From: an uncultured Eggerthellaceae bacterium
Lineage (GTDB): Bacteria; Actinomycetota; Coriobacteriia; Coriobacteriales; Eggerthellaceae
Assembly (NCBI GenBank): GCA_934645125.1
Contig: CAKUDT010000083.1
Span: 1-6,437, forward strand
Reading direction: 5' to 3'
DNA length: 6,437 nucleotides
Shown in pieces: positions 5,672 to 6,437 of this stretch. How positions within the stretch are numbered: the first letter of the stretch is position 1; each line of letters starts with the position of its first letter. Under the pieces are notes generated by a model. The model was not told where the DNA came from, searched no databases, and saw nothing but the letters and a program-made list of their open reading frames with translations. Position numbers and translations under genes: made by a program.

Positions 5672-6437
5672 ATGATTTGCCCAAAATGCAGCAGCGAAAA
5701 CAGACCAGGGGCTAAATTTTGCGATGAATGCGGCGCCGCACTTTCCGATACCAACATGAATACTTCGGCTGATCAGGCGCTTCACCAGGAATCGGCCGCT
5801 CAAACAGTGGTGCTACCGGTTATTGAGTCTTCCTGTATGTACGAACAGGAACAATCCGGAGATACGGCTGAAGAGGGTTTTGATTACTCTGATCCCACGT
5901 TTTCTTTCGAAGAGCTTCCCGTTGCGGACGAGGTGTTTGTTGCTTCGTCCGAAGAATATGTAAATGACGGTTCTGCCGATGAGTGTGCGTCTCAAAATAG
6001 CGCCGAAGAAGAAGTTCCTTCGGCGTTATCTGCCGAGGCTACAATCGATTTGAAACAACTTCGTGAACTGCTTCCGGAAACAGAGTCTGAAAACGAAGCA
6101 TTCAGCGGGCTTGAGCAGTCGAATTTCGAAGAGATGGCTCTCGTGACCCCCTGGGAAAAGGGGGCCACTATGAAGATGAAGCCCGTTGAGGCAACGGGTG
6201 ATGCCAAGGCGAACAAGCAACGCACTTTTGTGTCGGGAGAAGATGATGCAAAGCCCCATAAGAGCAAGAAACCGCTTATCATTACGCTGATTGTGATTCT
6301 GATTGCGGCGGCTGCTGCATTTGGCACCTGGTATTTCGAATTGTGGGGTGGCTATAAAGTACCCGATGTTGTTGGTATGAGCCAGGAATCTGCCCAGAGC
6401 GTTTTGACCGAAAAAGGCTTCAATATTCGCGTTGAGC
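5672..6437 (+). CDS. Zinc-ribbon, single-pass membrane protein with PASTA domain (3' truncated)
   Basis: No gene name is recognised. The 255 residues present begin at ATG 5672, supported by GAAGGA at 5660-5665 six nt upstream, and run open to the window end. Residues 3-20 form a small zinc ribbon (C3-P-K-C6, C17-D-E-C20, then G21). Residues 22-160 are low-complexity and strongly acidic (many Glu, Asp and Ser), probably disordered. A basic stretch (KPHKSKK, 194-200) precedes one membrane helix at about 201-221. By the positive-inside rule the zinc ribbon should be cytoplasmic and the C-terminus outside. Residues 229-255 (KVPDVVGMSQESAQSVLTEKG...) match the start of a PASTA repeat, a module that in other proteins binds peptidoglycan or beta-lactams. 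PASTA repeats are best known from Ser/Thr kinases and penicillin-binding proteins, but the region before the membrane here has no kinase domain. The role is unknown; cell-wall sensing or attachment is a guess. The downstream part could hold more PASTA repeats. Confidence 0.85.
   Translation, partial: MICPKCSSENRPGAKFCDECGAALSDTNMNTSADQALHQESAAQTVVLPVIESSCMYEQEQSGDTAEEGFDYSDPTFSFEELPVADEVFVASSEEYVNDGSADECASQNSAEEEVPSALSAEATIDLKQLRELLPETESENEAFSGLEQSNFEEMALVTPWEKGATMKMKPVEATGDAKANKQRTFVSGEDDAKPHKSKKPLIITLIVILIAAAAAFGTWYFELWGGYKVPDVVGMSQESAQSVLTEKGFNIRVE
6001..6025. repeat. Inverted repeat inside the zinc-ribbon/PASTA gene
   Basis: CGCCGAAG (6001-6008) and CTTCGGCG (6018-6025) are perfect 8-bp complementary arms around a 9-nt loop. 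They encode Ala/Glu/Ser-rich linker residues (about 111-118). The arms may reflect codon choice in a low-complexity linker rather than a functional structure. Confidence 0.35.
6143..6168. repeat. GC-rich inverted repeat inside the zinc-ribbon/PASTA gene
   Basis: CCCCC (6147-6151) and GGGGG (6160-6164) form a 5-bp stem around the 8-nt loop TGGGAAAA. After one A-C mismatch the stem is extended by GTG (6143-6145) pairing with CAC (6166-6168). The arms code for VTPWEKGAT at about 158-166. No T-run follows, so it is not a terminator; a role in mRNA folding is possible but unproven. Confidence 0.35.

Noticed and set aside
5992..6327. Open frame of 111 codons on the minus strand, opposite the zinc-ribbon/PASTA gene
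   Set aside because: The plus-strand frame has a good Shine-Dalgarno, a zinc ribbon, a membrane helix and a PASTA start. The minus-strand product has only a hydrophobic stretch mirrored from the membrane segment.

Overview
The window looks like ordinary chromosomal DNA from an actinobacterium of moderate GC, most likely of the Coriobacteriia (the Eggerthellaceae / Cryptobacterium group would fit). This placement is an inference from gene order and protein character; no rRNA or other marker is present to confirm it. Every gene reads on the + strand and coding density is high. The partial last gene has no stop codon before the window ends.

Layout. (1) Positions 1-311 hold the C-terminal 102 residues of the heat-shock repressor HrcA. 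(2) An 86-nt AT-rich gap (312-397) carries a 15-bp perfect palindrome overlapping a plausible promoter. (3) A tight cluster follows: dnaJ (398-1531), rsmE (1535-2353) and mtaB (2353-3642). dnaJ and rsmE are 3 nt apart, and rsmE and mtaB overlap by one base. (4) A 91-nt gap contains an extended -10 promoter candidate. (5) The second cluster is ybeY (3734-4216), dgkA (4213-4590) and era (4602-5537), with a 4-nt overlap and then an 11-nt gap. (6) A 134-nt gap has a -10-like box and a leader hairpin. (7) From 5672 to the window end lies the start of a membrane protein with an N-terminal zinc ribbon, a long acidic linker, one membrane segment and the first PASTA repeat.

How the genes fit together. 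HrcA and DnaJ belong to the protein-quality-control response. RsmE, YbeY and Era all act on the 16S rRNA or the maturing 30S subunit (m3U1498 methylation, 3'-end processing/quality control, and late assembly GTPase), and MtaB modifies tRNA, so the core theme is translation apparatus maturation with a stress-response head. DgkA recycles lipid carrier or diacylglycerol at the membrane. The PASTA protein may bind cell-wall material outside the membrane.

The order combines the actinobacterial hrcA-dnaJ-rsmE...ybeY...era arrangement with the Firmicutes-like presence of mtaB and dgkA. grpE-dnaK is not between hrcA and dnaJ, and phoH is not before ybeY. I see no mobile element, CRISPR array, tRNA or rRNA. 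The main open points are the operator-like sequences before dnaJ and the zinc-ribbon/PASTA protein with its structured leader. Nothing here clearly amounts to a new system.
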